In this document: positions 22,232 to 32,396 of the stretch, one piece after another
Layout of the letters: every line of letters begins with the position of its first letter
How positions within the stretch are numbered: the first letter of the stretch is position 1
Assembly: GCA_001600455.1 (NCBI GenBank)
Contig: BCKC01000001.1
Span: 1,886,441-1,950,440 of the forward strand
Length of the DNA: 64,000 nt
Reading direction: 5' to 3'
DNA from: Endocalyx cinctus
Lineage: Eukaryota; Ascomycota; Sordariomycetes; Amphisphaeriales; Apiosporaceae
Program-made: the position numbers and the translations under genes
The notes under the pieces: model-generated
Seen by the model: only the letters and a program-made list of their open reading frames with translations
Databases searched by the model: none
Told to the model about the DNA's origin: nothing

Positions 22232-23026
22232 ATGTCTCTCATCAACGGAACTGTCACCGCCACTTTCCTCTCCTGCACTGCTCCTACGCTCACGCAGAAC
22301 TACTACACCACCATCTACGAGACTATCCTTCCCGCCGCTTGCGAGACTGGTTCTTGGGAAGCCACCTACACGATCACCGAGACCTGCAAGGGTAACCCGG
22401 CTGACTTCGTCACTCCGGTCACTCCTCCCGGCTTCGTCGTCACCACCGTCAGCTGCGGCGTCTGCGCCGAGAAGGAGATCGAGATCACCTGCCCCGGCGC
22501 TCAGCCGACCGGCATGGGTCTCCCCACCGTCGTCATCAACGGTAACGGTGTCACCGCCACCGAGACCATCACCGCTACCGTCGCCCCCGCCACCGCCGCC
22601 CCCGCCGGTGCTCCCGGTATGGGTGCTCCCGCCGGTGCTCAGCCCACCGGCGGCGTCCCGGCCGGCAACGCCGTCAGCGGCTCGAACAGCGCTCCCGGAA
22701 GCGGTTCCCCCGGCTCCGCTGGAAACACCGGTGCCTCCGGCAGCGGAAGCGAGGGCGTCGCTCCTGGTGGCAGCTCCGCCGGCAATAGCTCCCCCGCCAG
22801 CGGTGCTACCGGAAGCGACTCCGCCGGCAACAGCTCTCCCGTCGGCGGTGCTACCGGAAGCGACTCTACCACCAGCTCCGGCAGCAGCGGCATGGGCAGC
22901 AGCAACAACACCACCGTCAGCAGCAACCCCCCGATCGTCACGACCAACGGAGCTGCTTCCACCAAGAGAAGTCTGGCGCTTCTCTCCGGTCTGGCTCTCG
23001 TAGCTGGACCTTTCTTCCTTCTATAA
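22232..23026 (+). CDS. Gly/Ser/Pro-rich GPI-type cell-surface protein
   Basis: Single exon, 264 residues. Seen: an N-terminal domain of about 95 residues with seven or so cysteines (YTITETCKGNPADF, TTVSCGVCAEKEIEITCPG), resembling Cys-containing modules of fungal wall and clock-controlled surface proteins. About 130 residues of Gly, Ser, Ala, Pro and Asn follow, with imperfect repeats of the type ATGSDS-AGNSSP. A hydrophobic end (SLALLSGLALVAGPFFLL) after KR resembles a GPI-attachment signal. Odd: the N-terminus MSLINGTVTATFLSCTAPT is not an obvious signal peptide, although the C-terminal signal would require entry to the ER. Codon use is strongly biased to C-ending codons, suggesting high expression. 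Confidence 0.85.
   Translation: MSLINGTVTATFLSCTAPTLTQNYYTTIYETILPAACETGSWEATYTITETCKGNPADFVTPVTPPGFVVTTVSCGVCAEKEIEITCPGAQPTGMGLPTVVINGNGVTATETITATVAPATAAPAGAPGMGAPAGAQPTGGVPAGNAVSGSNSAPGSGSPGSAGNTGASGSGSEGVAPGGSSAGNSSPASGATGSDSAGNSSPVGGATGSDSTTSSGSSGMGSSNNTTVSSNPPIVTTNGAASTKRSLALLSGLALVAGPFFLL
22797..22872 (+). repeat. Two copies of an imperfect 48 bp in-gene repeat
   Basis: Units reading roughly Gly-Asn-Ser-Ser-Pro...Gly-Ala-Thr-Gly-Ser-Asp-Ser occur twice in tandem within the linker of the surface protein. Likely to vary in copy number between strains. Confidence 0.55.
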
Positions 23027-24283
23027 TTGTCTTATTAATAACTTCAGGGGGTTTTTTTTTATCAGGATTGGTGTTCATTTTTTTAGGAGGAAGGGAGGGG
23101 GGAGAACGAGCATGTATCATGAGTTATGTGCCTTTTTTTTAGTCATTTCGTTGTTGCCTTTTTTTTTCTAGTTATTTCTCGCTCGTCTTTTTTTGTCGCT
23201 CGTATCATGGGAAAATACAAGGGTTTTTAGGATCTACTAAGGGGGGGTTTTATACATGCAAAGCTTGAATAGTTGTTGATTTGCTTTTTTTGTCATTTTT
23301 ATCACACAAACTTATTGGCATTAATCTATCAAAGTTCAAAAAAAATTACCAAGATTGCTCTCGCGACCATCTTTGCCCATCAGTGACATCATACTCTATA
23401 ATCTTCAGCTACCAGAACCCATGCCTGGAGCTTTGAGTACTTCTTCATGTTGTTTTTGATCTGAAATCAAAAGAGTTGAACATAGGTATGGTTTCACTAG
23501 ATCTTTAATGAAGCTATTTGCTGATGTTATGTAAATGTGGTGGTTGTGTACCTAGATAGTTATTGTCCTGGTACCGGCAAGGACTCTCTTGGTTTCCGGG
23601 AACGACTTGTGAAGCTTGGGAATGGCATCAAAATCGTCTTGTGAATAAGGAGTATATTAAAAAAGTGGCAGAAGTGGTAGGTTTATCAATCGTGTACAAG
23701 TACCCATGGATATATACAAGTATGTAGTATATACTTTATTTAAGAAAGGGTTGTTCATAAGTAAAGATATCGACATTATAGAAATATTTCCCCTTAGTCG
23801 ACAATACTACACCTTCCCATCACTATACCCTTATGATCATAAAATGAAGATTATGAATGAATAGATTACTTTGTTAACGGTAAATAACTAATTATAGCTA
23901 TTAAACAAAGAAAAGGACAGAGAAGAAAAAAAGAGAGATGGGTCAATATTTCGCAGGTGATAAACGAAAGTTAACAAAAACAAAGATAGAATGAACAAAC
24001 ACCTCCAAACCAAACCTCTTTAAACGCGTATAAAGTAGTTGTTTTTGATATAAAGCCTCCCCAGTCACGAACGCGGTATTAATCACAACCGTGAATTATT
24101 GTATTTAAGACAAACTTTCTTTTTCACACAGCTATCTCGCTCTCATCTCAGGTGCCACAAGCAAAACCAACAGTCCAATTATTTTATTTTATTTTCAAAA
24201 CATATAATAACGGTAAAAGTAAAAAGGTCTAAATAATCACCCACAAAGAGAAAACCCTATCATTACTAGTTACGAAAAAAAGG
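23027..24283. other. Intergenic; possible minus-strand terminal exons
   Basis: The first 200 bases are the T-rich 3' UTR of the surface protein. On the minus strand at about 23420-23640 there are two short open stretches flanking a plausible intron (donor gtacac near 23551, acceptor tttcag near 23461). They could be the last two exons of a small gene ending KAPGMGSGS-stop at 23410. No upstream exon was found, so no gene is called. Confidence 0.4.
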
Positions 24284-24982
24284 ATGAACGCGGACAAGAT
24301 AATAGCCCGAGGCGTGCACCGAATCGAAGATGTGATACAAGCCCACTTCGCTAGGGAGCGTACCCGGGTCGTAAACGGCTGCTGCGAAATCAAGCTCGCC
24401 AACGACGAGGGCGACGAGGTACCGGATTCCTTAGGGGGTACTCTCTCGGGATCGATAAGAGGAAACTACTCTCCGGCTTCCTATATTCATTCCTTCGAAG
24501 AAACCGCCCTACACCCATTACCGTTACCGTCCCCCCCTCGCGCCACGAGCATCGCGGTCCACCTCTCGACGGCCCTCGGCGTCAAGATCGAAGACGCGAC
24601 GCACGCGCTGGCGATCATGAAGCGGATCGACGCCGAGATCCACTCGCTCCTGGGCCCCGAGGAGAGGCCCGCGCGGCTCGTCTACTTCCTGACCGACGCG
24701 TTCGCGGATAAGAAGTACTGGACCAAGCGACCGCGGCCGTCGACGGGGACCCTCGACGTCTACGAGGTGATGCGTCGGTCCGGCGCGCTGCTATCGTCGT
24801 TACCGTCTTCGTCTTCTTCTCGGTCGTTCTCCGACTCAACTGACAACGAGGAGGAGGGAGAGGAAGAGGAAGAGGAGGAAGAAGACGATGACGTCCCCAC
24901 GAGGCCGGCGACGCCCGACGAGGAGTTGTTGAGGATTACGCGTAAAACTCTGGTTTATGTCGATTGGTGTTCGGATAAGTAG
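24284..24982 (+). CDS. Orphan acidic protein, 232 residues
   Basis: Single ATG frame with strong GC-rich coding character. I do not recognise the family. Seen: a helix-prone N-terminus (IIARGVHRIEDVIQAHFARE), a Pro-rich linker around residues 75-87, a globular-looking middle (LGVKIEDATHALAIMKRIDA), a Ser tract, then about 18 Glu/Asp in a row (near residue 195), and a short folded end (RITRKTLVYVDWCSDK). No signal peptide or transmembrane segment. The acidic tract suggests a nuclear or cytosolic protein, but that is weak inference. The neighbours are unrelated. Confidence 0.65.
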   Translation: MNADKIIARGVHRIEDVIQAHFARERTRVVNGCCEIKLANDEGDEVPDSLGGTLSGSIRGNYSPASYIHSFEETALHPLPLPSPPRATSIAVHLSTALGVKIEDATHALAIMKRIDAEIHSLLGPEERPARLVYFLTDAFADKKYWTKRPRPSTGTLDVYEVMRRSGALLSSLPSSSSSRSFSDSTDNEEEGEEEEEEEEDDDVPTRPATPDEELLRITRKTLVYVDWCSDK

Positions 24983-25837
24983 TGTAAAGAAGGATCTGGA
25001 ATTGCTTCTTTTTTTTTTTTAAATTCGATACTGCTTCGAAATTTTACCTAAGGAAAGTTGTGAAGTGGGGGAGGCGTTATAAGAGGAGGGGCTGCTATTT
25101 TGTATGGATACATGTACTATTACTACTACCTTTTGTATTACTGTTCTAGGATATATCCGTGGTTATGTTTGGCGTACGGGTAAAGGAGATTTTGACTCGA
25201 TTTTTTTTTTTTTTTTTCACCTCCGAGTTGAGTATATCATCCTAAGGTCGGAAGAGAACAATGAAATTCGAATCTACGATGTTGCTGGTGAGCAATTCGC
25301 ATTTTGTCTTTACTACGGAATGCTCCGTATATACTACATGATAGGTACCTACAATAGGTACCTTTAAGTACTCCGTACCTTGTAGATATACGCTAATATA
25401 AAGAAAGCTTGTTTCGTTCATTAGCTAGGATAATCCCTGAAAGCTTATCTTTCTTGTTCGGGATAAAAATTGGATGAAAGAAACGAATCCAAATAGTGCT
25501 TCGTCCTATCAATTAAATATCAAATTGATAAAATATGTTATTACTCTCTCAGAATTTCTATTTTTGAATATTTTAAACCCTAAGTTCAACAATACAGACA
25601 TCTAGCGATGAATACATAGTAAACGACATTACCAGTTCATCGATCAATGAATCGCCGCTAATAACGCAGTGTACACAGTACTGTGTATACATAGCAATTT
25701 GCGTTAGAAAGTTCCTTCGACGGGCTAATAAGAGTTCTATCTCCTACCTGCTCCATCAGGCAAGTTTACCGCAAACACGTGCGTCATGTAGTGGGTGTCT
25801 TATTTCCTTCGTAGCGGGGAGACGCCGTTGGACTTTC

Positions 25838-25878
<41 letters not shown>

Positions 25879-26437
25879 TCAAGGTAAGGGACTTTGACAG
25901 ACCGAATGCAAGAGACGAGAAACGGGATTGGCTTGAATTTTCTAGTGATTTACGTAGATATCCATGGATCGGTTTTAATTACGCAAAGATGAAATCGATT
26001 TTCAATAAGGAAAAGTCCCTTGTAATGTAACATCGGGTGTACGTACATAGCATACACAAGCAGGACAAGTACTTCTTGACCTGCTGCGTGTTGTGGAGCA
26101 AAGACGGACGCAATGCGACGCTGTCGAGCGTGAATACCCTTGTTATTGCGATCCATCAGCTCGGAATTGAACCACTGGTTATCTGCTCCCCTGGAATTTT
26201 ATTAAATACGGAAATAAGAATGGAACAACATCTTTGTTTTCCTTCTTTTTTTTCCCCAGATGCTTGGCTTTTATTTTCTAGAAGCCCGTTGCTCAAGTTC
26301 CTATAGGCTTAATAAACAGCTTTTCTAGCTGAATTTCGCCTCGTTATTCCCGTAACGTAATAGGAGAAAGTCTTAAGTTATATCCGGCGCAGCTAGTAGA
26401 TTCGTTCGCTTAGGAACGGGGACAATAAAGAGAGACA
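24983..26437. other. Intergenic with long T run
   Basis: No convincing gene. It contains two short near-palindromic gtacct/aggtac pieces (25346-25376) and the inverted pair gtgtacacagtactgtgtatac (25669-25690). Frames at 25950-26306 start at GTG or have no coding features. Confidence 0.55.
25840..25870. repeat. Homopolymer of 31 T
   Basis: Uninterrupted T run in an intergenic region, far longer than the other T runs in the window. Its length is probably uncertain in the assembly and variable between strains. Confidence 0.9.
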
Positions 26438-28822
26438 ATGCATCACCAAGACGTCGCCGTTCTTTTCGCCGGCCTCTTCTCAACGGCGCTGGCATGCGGT
26501 AGCTGCTTCGGGCCGACCAACGTGGTCGAGCACGTCCGACATGTCAAGCGCATGCAGCCGGACGCTCTTAACGCGACCTACGGACCTACGAGGGCGTTGG
26601 AATGGGGTCAGTTAAACTTTCTCCATACCGTAAGTATTTTTTCTTATTTATACTTATTTAAGGGAGAAAGAAAAAAGTCATCCTAGGGTTTTTTTTTTAT
26701 CTAACGGAGGATAATCCAGACGGATACCCACGGCTGGTTAGAAGGCCATCTAAAAGAGACCAATTACGGTGCGGACTGGGGCGACTTCGTCTCCTTCTCG
26801 ACGCACTTCAAGCACCAGGCCGGGAACATGGGGGTCGACATCCTCCTCGTCGACACGGGCGACCTGCACGACGGCGCCGGCCTTAGCGACGCCACGACGC
26901 CCGACGGCGAGATCTCGATGAAGATCTTCGACAAGGTCGACTACGACCTCCTCGCCATCGGGAACCACGAGCTCTACCTCGCCGACGTCGCCTACCAGGC
27001 CCTCAACACCATCTCCACTTACTGGGGCGAGAAGTACCTCACGTCCAACGTCCAGATCGCGAACCAGACCACCGGCGAGTGGGAGTACATCGGCAGGACG
27101 CACAGGTATTTCACGACGGAGCACGGCTTGCGTATCATGGCTTTTGGCGTTCTGTTCGACTTCACCGGTAGGTTTTCACCTTGGGTATTACTTTATTCTC
27201 ATTTGAAATAATGCAATTTTTTCTAAGACATGTCTCATAATTCAGGAAACACAAACGTAACGAACATCATCCCTGCAAAGACGATGGTCACCCAAGATTG
27301 GTTCAAAGAAGCGATCAACAGCTCCGACCCAATAGATGTCTTCGTCCTCATCGGTCACAACCCCGTTCGAGGTAGCAGTAGCACTTTTCAGGTCGTTTGG
27401 GACGCGATTCGGGCAGTACACCCGAACACGCCTATTCAGATCTTTGGTGCGTGCATACTCTTAAACCCAAACGAGGGAACTCGTGATATTACAGGCTGTT
27501 TGCTAACGTTGCATTAGGTGGCCACACTCATATCCGGGATTTCAAGGTCTACGACGAGAGCAGCACCGCTCTCGAATCCGGTAAGTTCATCTCACTCAAA
27601 AAGGACAAGGACAAGAACCCAGTCGCTAGAATTTCCGCGCACGCGAAAACTAACAATCATAAAAAAAGGCCGTTACTGCGAGACTCTAGGCTGGGCCTCC
27701 ATGTCCGGCTTCGACGCGAGCAACAGCGGCTGGACGGGGATCACGCCCAACCCTGCTCTGGTCCCGAACCCGACGCGACCGGCGACGACGAACTCGACCT
27801 CCCCCTTCGTGTACTCGCGCCGGTACCTCGACTGGAACCGGCGCACGCTCGAGTACCACGCGGCGACGTGGTACTCGTCCTCGTTCGACTACGACAACGG
27901 TTTGGCCGTGACGGCCGAGATTACCGACTACCGGAACCAGCTGAACCTGAAGGACCTGTACGGGTGCGTGCCCCAGGACTACTGCATGACGTGCGCGGCC
28001 TACGGGAGCAACAGCAGCATCTTCCCCCTCCTCGCCGACGCGCTCGCGACTACGGTCGTCAACGACTCGCGCGCCGATATCCCCCGCTACATCGTCGCGA
28101 ACACGGGCAGCATCCGGTTCGACATGTACAAGGGCCCGTTCACGTACGACGACAGCTTCATCGTTTCGCCTTTTACCGATATCTTCCTGTACGTGCCCGA
28201 GGTGCCGGCTTCGCTCGCGAGCACGCTGCTCGACGCGCTGAACGACGCGGGCGCGAGCGAGAAGAGGAAGATGAAGCGGAACAGCAACTTTGGGTACATG
28301 CCCACGGTGCACCAGGAGCGCGATATCTGCGTCGACCCCGTCATCGCCCCCTTGTCCGAGATCCGTCGGCGCGGCGGCGAGGTAACTAACGAATTCGGCA
28401 TCTCGAGGCGTCAGGTGGTAGACTTGACGGCCGGATATACCACGTCGGACGATTTCGGCACCGACGGCGACGACACTAAGCACACAGCCATCCCGGATTA
28501 CAGCATTCCAGACTTCTTCCAGGCTGAGGCGGGATTCCCCACGAACGGGACGGCCGACGTGGTGGATGTTATTTTTGTAGATTTGTAAGTTTTAATCTGA
28601 TCCTTTCTTCTTTTTCTTTTTCTGTTTCTCCCTTTGCTGACAAGAATGTGATTATGAAATAGTATTGAAAGTGACGTCCTTGCCATTCTTGGATCAAACT
28701 ATAGCTCTAACGATGTGTCTTACTATATCGACGCCAACTTCACCACGCAGGATTACTTGCCGCTATACGTCAAGCAAGCGGAAGCGTTTCAAGCTGATTA
28801 CCCCAACTGTCCTACGGCTTGA
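26438..28822 (+). CDS. Secreted metallophosphatase / 5'-nucleotidase family protein
   Basis: Six exons: 26438-26629, 26720-27167, 27246-27446, 27518-27580, 27669-28584 and 28663-28822; 659 residues. Seen: a signal peptide (about residues 1-20, ending LACG), then the calcineurin-like core with all dimetal motifs: TDTHGW (Asp66, His68), GDLHDG (Asp112), GNHE (146-148) and GGHTHIRDF encoded on the 63 bp exon. A C-terminal 5'-nucleotidase-type domain carries NTGSIRFDMYKGPFTYDD. This resembles the Ser/Thr-phosphatase-like / 5'-nucleotidase proteins related to yeast YHR202W. Likely a vacuolar or secreted nucleotidase or phosphatase acting on nucleotides; the exact substrate cannot be told. Several N-glycosylation sequons are present. 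No residue of the metal site is missing. Confidence 0.93.
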
Positions 28823-29196
28823 TGGAGGGAATAAGGAATTGAGGGAGATATGTATAACAAATTAGGCCTTCAAATATTTTAATGGTATGACTGAATAAAA
28901 AAAAAATAGGTCAAAGTAACTAAGACAAATATATGAATTATTGAATGCCTCCACCCCCCTTTAACGGACATTGTCCATTGTTCCTTTGGAATCTAATTCC
29001 TTTAGACGCTTTCTATATGATGGTAGGAAAGGGTATTGGAGAATGAATAATGAATTTGAGGACCAACTCAATTTGAACGGAATCTCTCGGACCTCCCCTC
29101 CCTGGTCGCTCTACGTGGGCGGCCCGTCTCCCTTCGCATTACTATTAAAGGTAATCTTGTTGTCTAGTGGAAAGAAAAGGAAAAAAGTCAATTTGA
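28823..29196. other. Short convergent intergenic region
   Basis: Between the phosphatase stop (plus) and the 92-residue gene's stop (minus). AT-rich, 3' UTRs only. Confidence 0.5.
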
Positions 29197-29575
29197 CTAG
29201 GTTAAGCAACCGTCTGGTTTCTTGCTCCGGTGCTGTTGCCTGACAAATTCCTCAATCGAGCTATCATGATCGGGTCGTATCGGTGGATTTTCCATTACGT
29301 CTTTTGTCTCCTCGGATTTCTTCTCTTTCTCACTTTCGACGCCCAGAAGTTTTGCCGTTCCCGGGACGAATTCTGCGACTAAAACAAATGATAGGCAGGA
29401 AAAAGAAAAGAAAGCTGTCAGTTGATGTCCCGAGATTGTTTCAGTTATTTTTTGTTTTAGCTGGTTTAATGGACATACCCTTTTCTACTATTGCGGTAGT
29501 AACGTCGGTTGTACCAGATTGATTACCCTGTCGGGCTTCCTTGGCGGCTTGATCTAGCTGCTCTTTATACGCCAT
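29197..29575 (-). CDS. Small hydrophilic orphan protein, 92 residues
   Basis: Exons 29575-29479 and 29378-29197, with a 100 bp intron (donor gtatgt, acceptor ttttag, phase 1). Neither exon is long enough to stand out alone. Seen: MAYKEQLDQAAKEARQG, a helix-prone start; a central VAEFVPGTAKLLGVE; then a Lys/Glu-rich stretch and the end SSIEEFVRQQHRSKK. No signal peptide, membrane segment or cysteine pair. I do not recognise a family. The clean splice junction, open frame and compact size argue for a real small gene. It is convergent with the phosphatase gene. Confidence 0.65.
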
Positions 29576-30347
29576 TCCGTTACTTTTCTTGACTCGAAAG
29601 TTGGGTTTATCTTCTTTTATTTTACCGAGAGATTATATTTTGGGTATTTAGATATTTGGATACGTGTAGAAAATAGGAGTTATTAACATTAAGTACTTAG
29701 ATTTTGATTAAATATGAAGAACTATACAACTTTTTGACGATAGAAAAGACTTCCAAGTTTATAAACCATAAAATATTCTTAATGACTTAAATATAGCCGT
29801 AACGTTCCCTGGAACCAAAGAAACAAGATCTACGTCATAAGGCAGATAAAGGGTCCATATGTCCCACTATCCCACATTATCAGGGGCATTTTATAACGTT
29901 TAGCCACTGTAAGTTAGTATAATACTACGCTGTATTATTCGTTATAGTACAATCATTAGTGAGCGTTTTAAACTTGTCCATTCTTATACTTTCTTTTCAA
30001 TTTTCAACTCGTTGAATAAATCTTAAGAGTATAAAGTTAGTACAGACAGATACGAATAAAATAGAAGAACGACGTCAAAACTCCATCTCTCGCCGTCTAA
30101 CTCTTCTAACTAATTACATCTCTTTTATTTTGTATTATTTTATTTTAAAAGAAGGACCCCGCGATCCCACCACTGCCCCTCACTCCGCGCCATTTAATAT
30201 ATAAGAATTGGAGAAGAGAGACAGACACCAGTCTCACAAATATGTCTCAGAGCTGAAAAAAATAGTAAACCAAAAATAATTTAACAAAAACCCATTCGGA
30301 ATCCTAACACAACCTATATAGCAAAGAAACCCCCTCAAAAAAAAAAA
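29576..30347. other. Intergenic, bidirectional promoter
   Basis: Upstream of the small minus-strand gene and the COG0523 gene. No frame of interest. AT-rich with a TATA-like element near 30198 and an A run directly before the ATG at 30348. Confidence 0.55.
30198..30205 (+). promoter_or_regulatory. TATA-like element of the COG0523 gene
   Basis: TATATAAG 150 bases upstream of the ATG at 30348, in a context of mixed AT-rich sequence. Weak evidence. Confidence 0.3.
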
Positions 30348-31535
30348 ATGGCACCCATCCCCATCACCATAATAACAGGCTTCCTCGGCTCGGGCAAGAC
30401 GACGCTGCTCCTGAACCTGATCCCGCAGCTGCGCGCGCGCGACCCGGGGTACAAGCTCGCGCTCGTGAAGAACGAGTTCGGCGACGTCGCCGTGGACAGC
30501 CAGCTGGCGACCTCGTCGGCGATCTCGGGCGTGCAGGAGCTCCTGGGCGGGTGCGTGTGCTGCAACCTCGTGGGCCAGCTCTCGTCGGCGCTGCGCGAGC
30601 TCGCGACCACGATCAGACCGGACCGCATCGTCGTCGAGACGTCCGGGTCCGCTTTCCCGGCGACTCTGGTCTTGCAGGTCAAGCAGGCGAGCCGCGAGCC
30701 GGCCAACGTCGGGTTGTACGAGCTCGACGGCGTCCTGAGCGTCGTCGACGTCGAGAACTGGAAGGGGTACGAGGACGCGAGCTACACGGCCAAGGCGCAG
30801 GCGCGGTACACGGACCTCGTCGTCTTCGGCAAGTGGGAGCTCTGCGACGAGAGGCGCTTCGACGACTGCCTCGACATGCTGACCGAGCTCGACCTCGATA
30901 CCCCCTGGGTCCGCAGCGATCGCGGCTCCGTCCCCGTCGACGTCGTCTTCGGCGTCGATCGCGCCCTCTCCAAGGCTCTCGCCCTCCCGGAAGAAGAATC
31001 GTCCGGGGATCAGGATCATAAAGACCACGCGCACGATCATCAATCCGAGGTCGACGTCTTATCCGTTACGCTAAATCCGCCCCCGGAGAAGAAAGCCGAC
31101 GAAGCATCCGTCGATGTAGAAAAACTAATGTCCCTCCTCCGCGCGGCGCCCCGCGCCGAGGTGTACCGCATCAAAGCCGTGCTGCGAACGACTCCCGGTT
31201 CGGGCATCCGAGACTCGGAGAATTCTCTTTCCGGCGGCAACAGCAGCAGTAGTAGCGGTAATAGCAGTGGTACCACCTCCCCGCCGAACGATCAACAAGC
31301 CCCGAAAACGTATATCCTCAACTGGGCCTTCGGACGGTGGACTTTTACGCCTCTAGTCGACGGCGACGAGACCGAACCAGCGTCGGCGGATTCTCCCGTC
31401 CTGCGCATGACCGTCATCCTCGCCCGGGATATGGCTTACTCGTGGAAGAAAAAATTGGAGGCCGGACAGTACTTGGGGATCGCCGGCGTCGAGGACGGTG
31501 TCGCGGATCGGTTGACCGTCACCAAGATTTCTTAA
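30348..31535 (+). CDS. COG0523 (CobW-type) GTPase, likely metallochaperone
   Basis: Single exon, 395 residues. Seen: Walker A GFLGSGKTT (11-19), switch region KNEFGDVAVD (41-50), the metal-binding GGCVCC (Cys69, 71, 72), VETSG (96-100), VVDVEN (132-137) and FGKWE (160-164), and a His-rich loop DHKDHAHDH (223-231). A C-terminal CobW domain with AEVYRIKAVLR and the ending ILNWAFGRWTF follows. Family members deliver zinc or other divalent metals to client proteins in a GTP-dependent way. Two usual motifs differ: ETTG is ETSG, and the guanine-specificity Asn of NKxD is Gly in FGKWE, so GTP preference may be altered. Highly GC-rich codon use compared with its spacers. Zinc is the most likely metal, by analogy. 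Confidence 0.92.
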   Translation: MAPIPITIITGFLGSGKTTLLLNLIPQLRARDPGYKLALVKNEFGDVAVDSQLATSSAISGVQELLGGCVCCNLVGQLSSALRELATTIRPDRIVVETSGSAFPATLVLQVKQASREPANVGLYELDGVLSVVDVENWKGYEDASYTAKAQARYTDLVVFGKWELCDERRFDDCLDMLTELDLDTPWVRSDRGSVPVDVVFGVDRALSKALALPEEESSGDQDHKDHAHDHQSEVDVLSVTLNPPPEKKADEASVDVEKLMSLLRAAPRAEVYRIKAVLRTTPGSGIRDSENSLSGGNSSSSSGNSSGTTSPPNDQQAPKTYILNWAFGRWTFTPLVDGDETEPASADSPVLRMTVILARDMAYSWKKKLEAGQYLGIAGVEDGVADRLTVTKIS

Positions 31536-32396
31536 ATTTTTATATTCCTTCATCTATTACGATTTGTATATGAAAAAAAAAAAAGAGATATACGCGAAAG
31601 TAGAAGAGAAACATTTTATTCATACATATATACCCCATCTTTGGTTCTGTATAACCTGATTTACCTGCGCAAAAGGAAACGTGGGTAGAAAGAGATAGAT
31701 AGGCATATAGAGAGACACGCGAGATCAGACAAACATATAATTATCTATGGAACGAAGTTATAGAATAAGTAATCTATCAGGTTAAATATCACACCAAAAA
31801 CTAGAAGGAAAAATATTTCGAAAGTTAGTTAAATGTAGAAGTCAATTTATCCCTAAACCACTTATCAATAGAATGTACCAATCCACACCTATTTTAAAGT
31901 ATGACGAGAGTGGTATACCTCCTTAACTATCTTTTGTTAAGCTGAAAAAATCGACTGTTGAAAATTCCCATCCATTAACGCCCACATATGACCTCGAAAT
32001 TTTCTGCTCCCCCCTTTTTCGTTTTTCTTCGGCCTTTTCATTTCCCCACTTCAAATTCCGGGTATCAATCAATCAATCAAAAAACATCATCGAGTAGTCA
32101 CATCAAAACTTTCTCTCCTTCCAGATTCCCTTTTGGAAGTATAGTACTATACCCAAACATCTTTTCGAGAAAATAAGAATTATAAACACCATCATCAACT
32201 ATGATGATCGAGTTGAACTTTTCCCCACGCTTGAAGACTCTTCAAACTAGCTGACTTTTCCGTACTTCTTCATATCCCATCTTGTTCCCATGCCAAGTCT
32301 TCAGTCGACATCTTTTTTTTTTCTTTTTTTTTCTCGGACTTGGAATTTGAGGAAGGCTATCCTAAGCACTCGCAGCTACGTTGATAAGCAAATAAA
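31536..32396. other. Convergent intergenic region
   Basis: 3' regions of the COG0523 gene and the F-box gene. AT- and pyrimidine-rich; no coding frame seen. Confidence 0.55.

Noticed and set aside
22548..23003. Pro/Ala-rich 151-codon frame
   Set aside because: Shifted frame of the GPI-type surface protein, produced by its codon bias.
27686..28483. 265-codon minus-strand frame rich in Arg, Val and Gly
   Set aside because: Antisense to the phosphatase's large exon; long open antisense frames are expected in GC-rich coding sequence.
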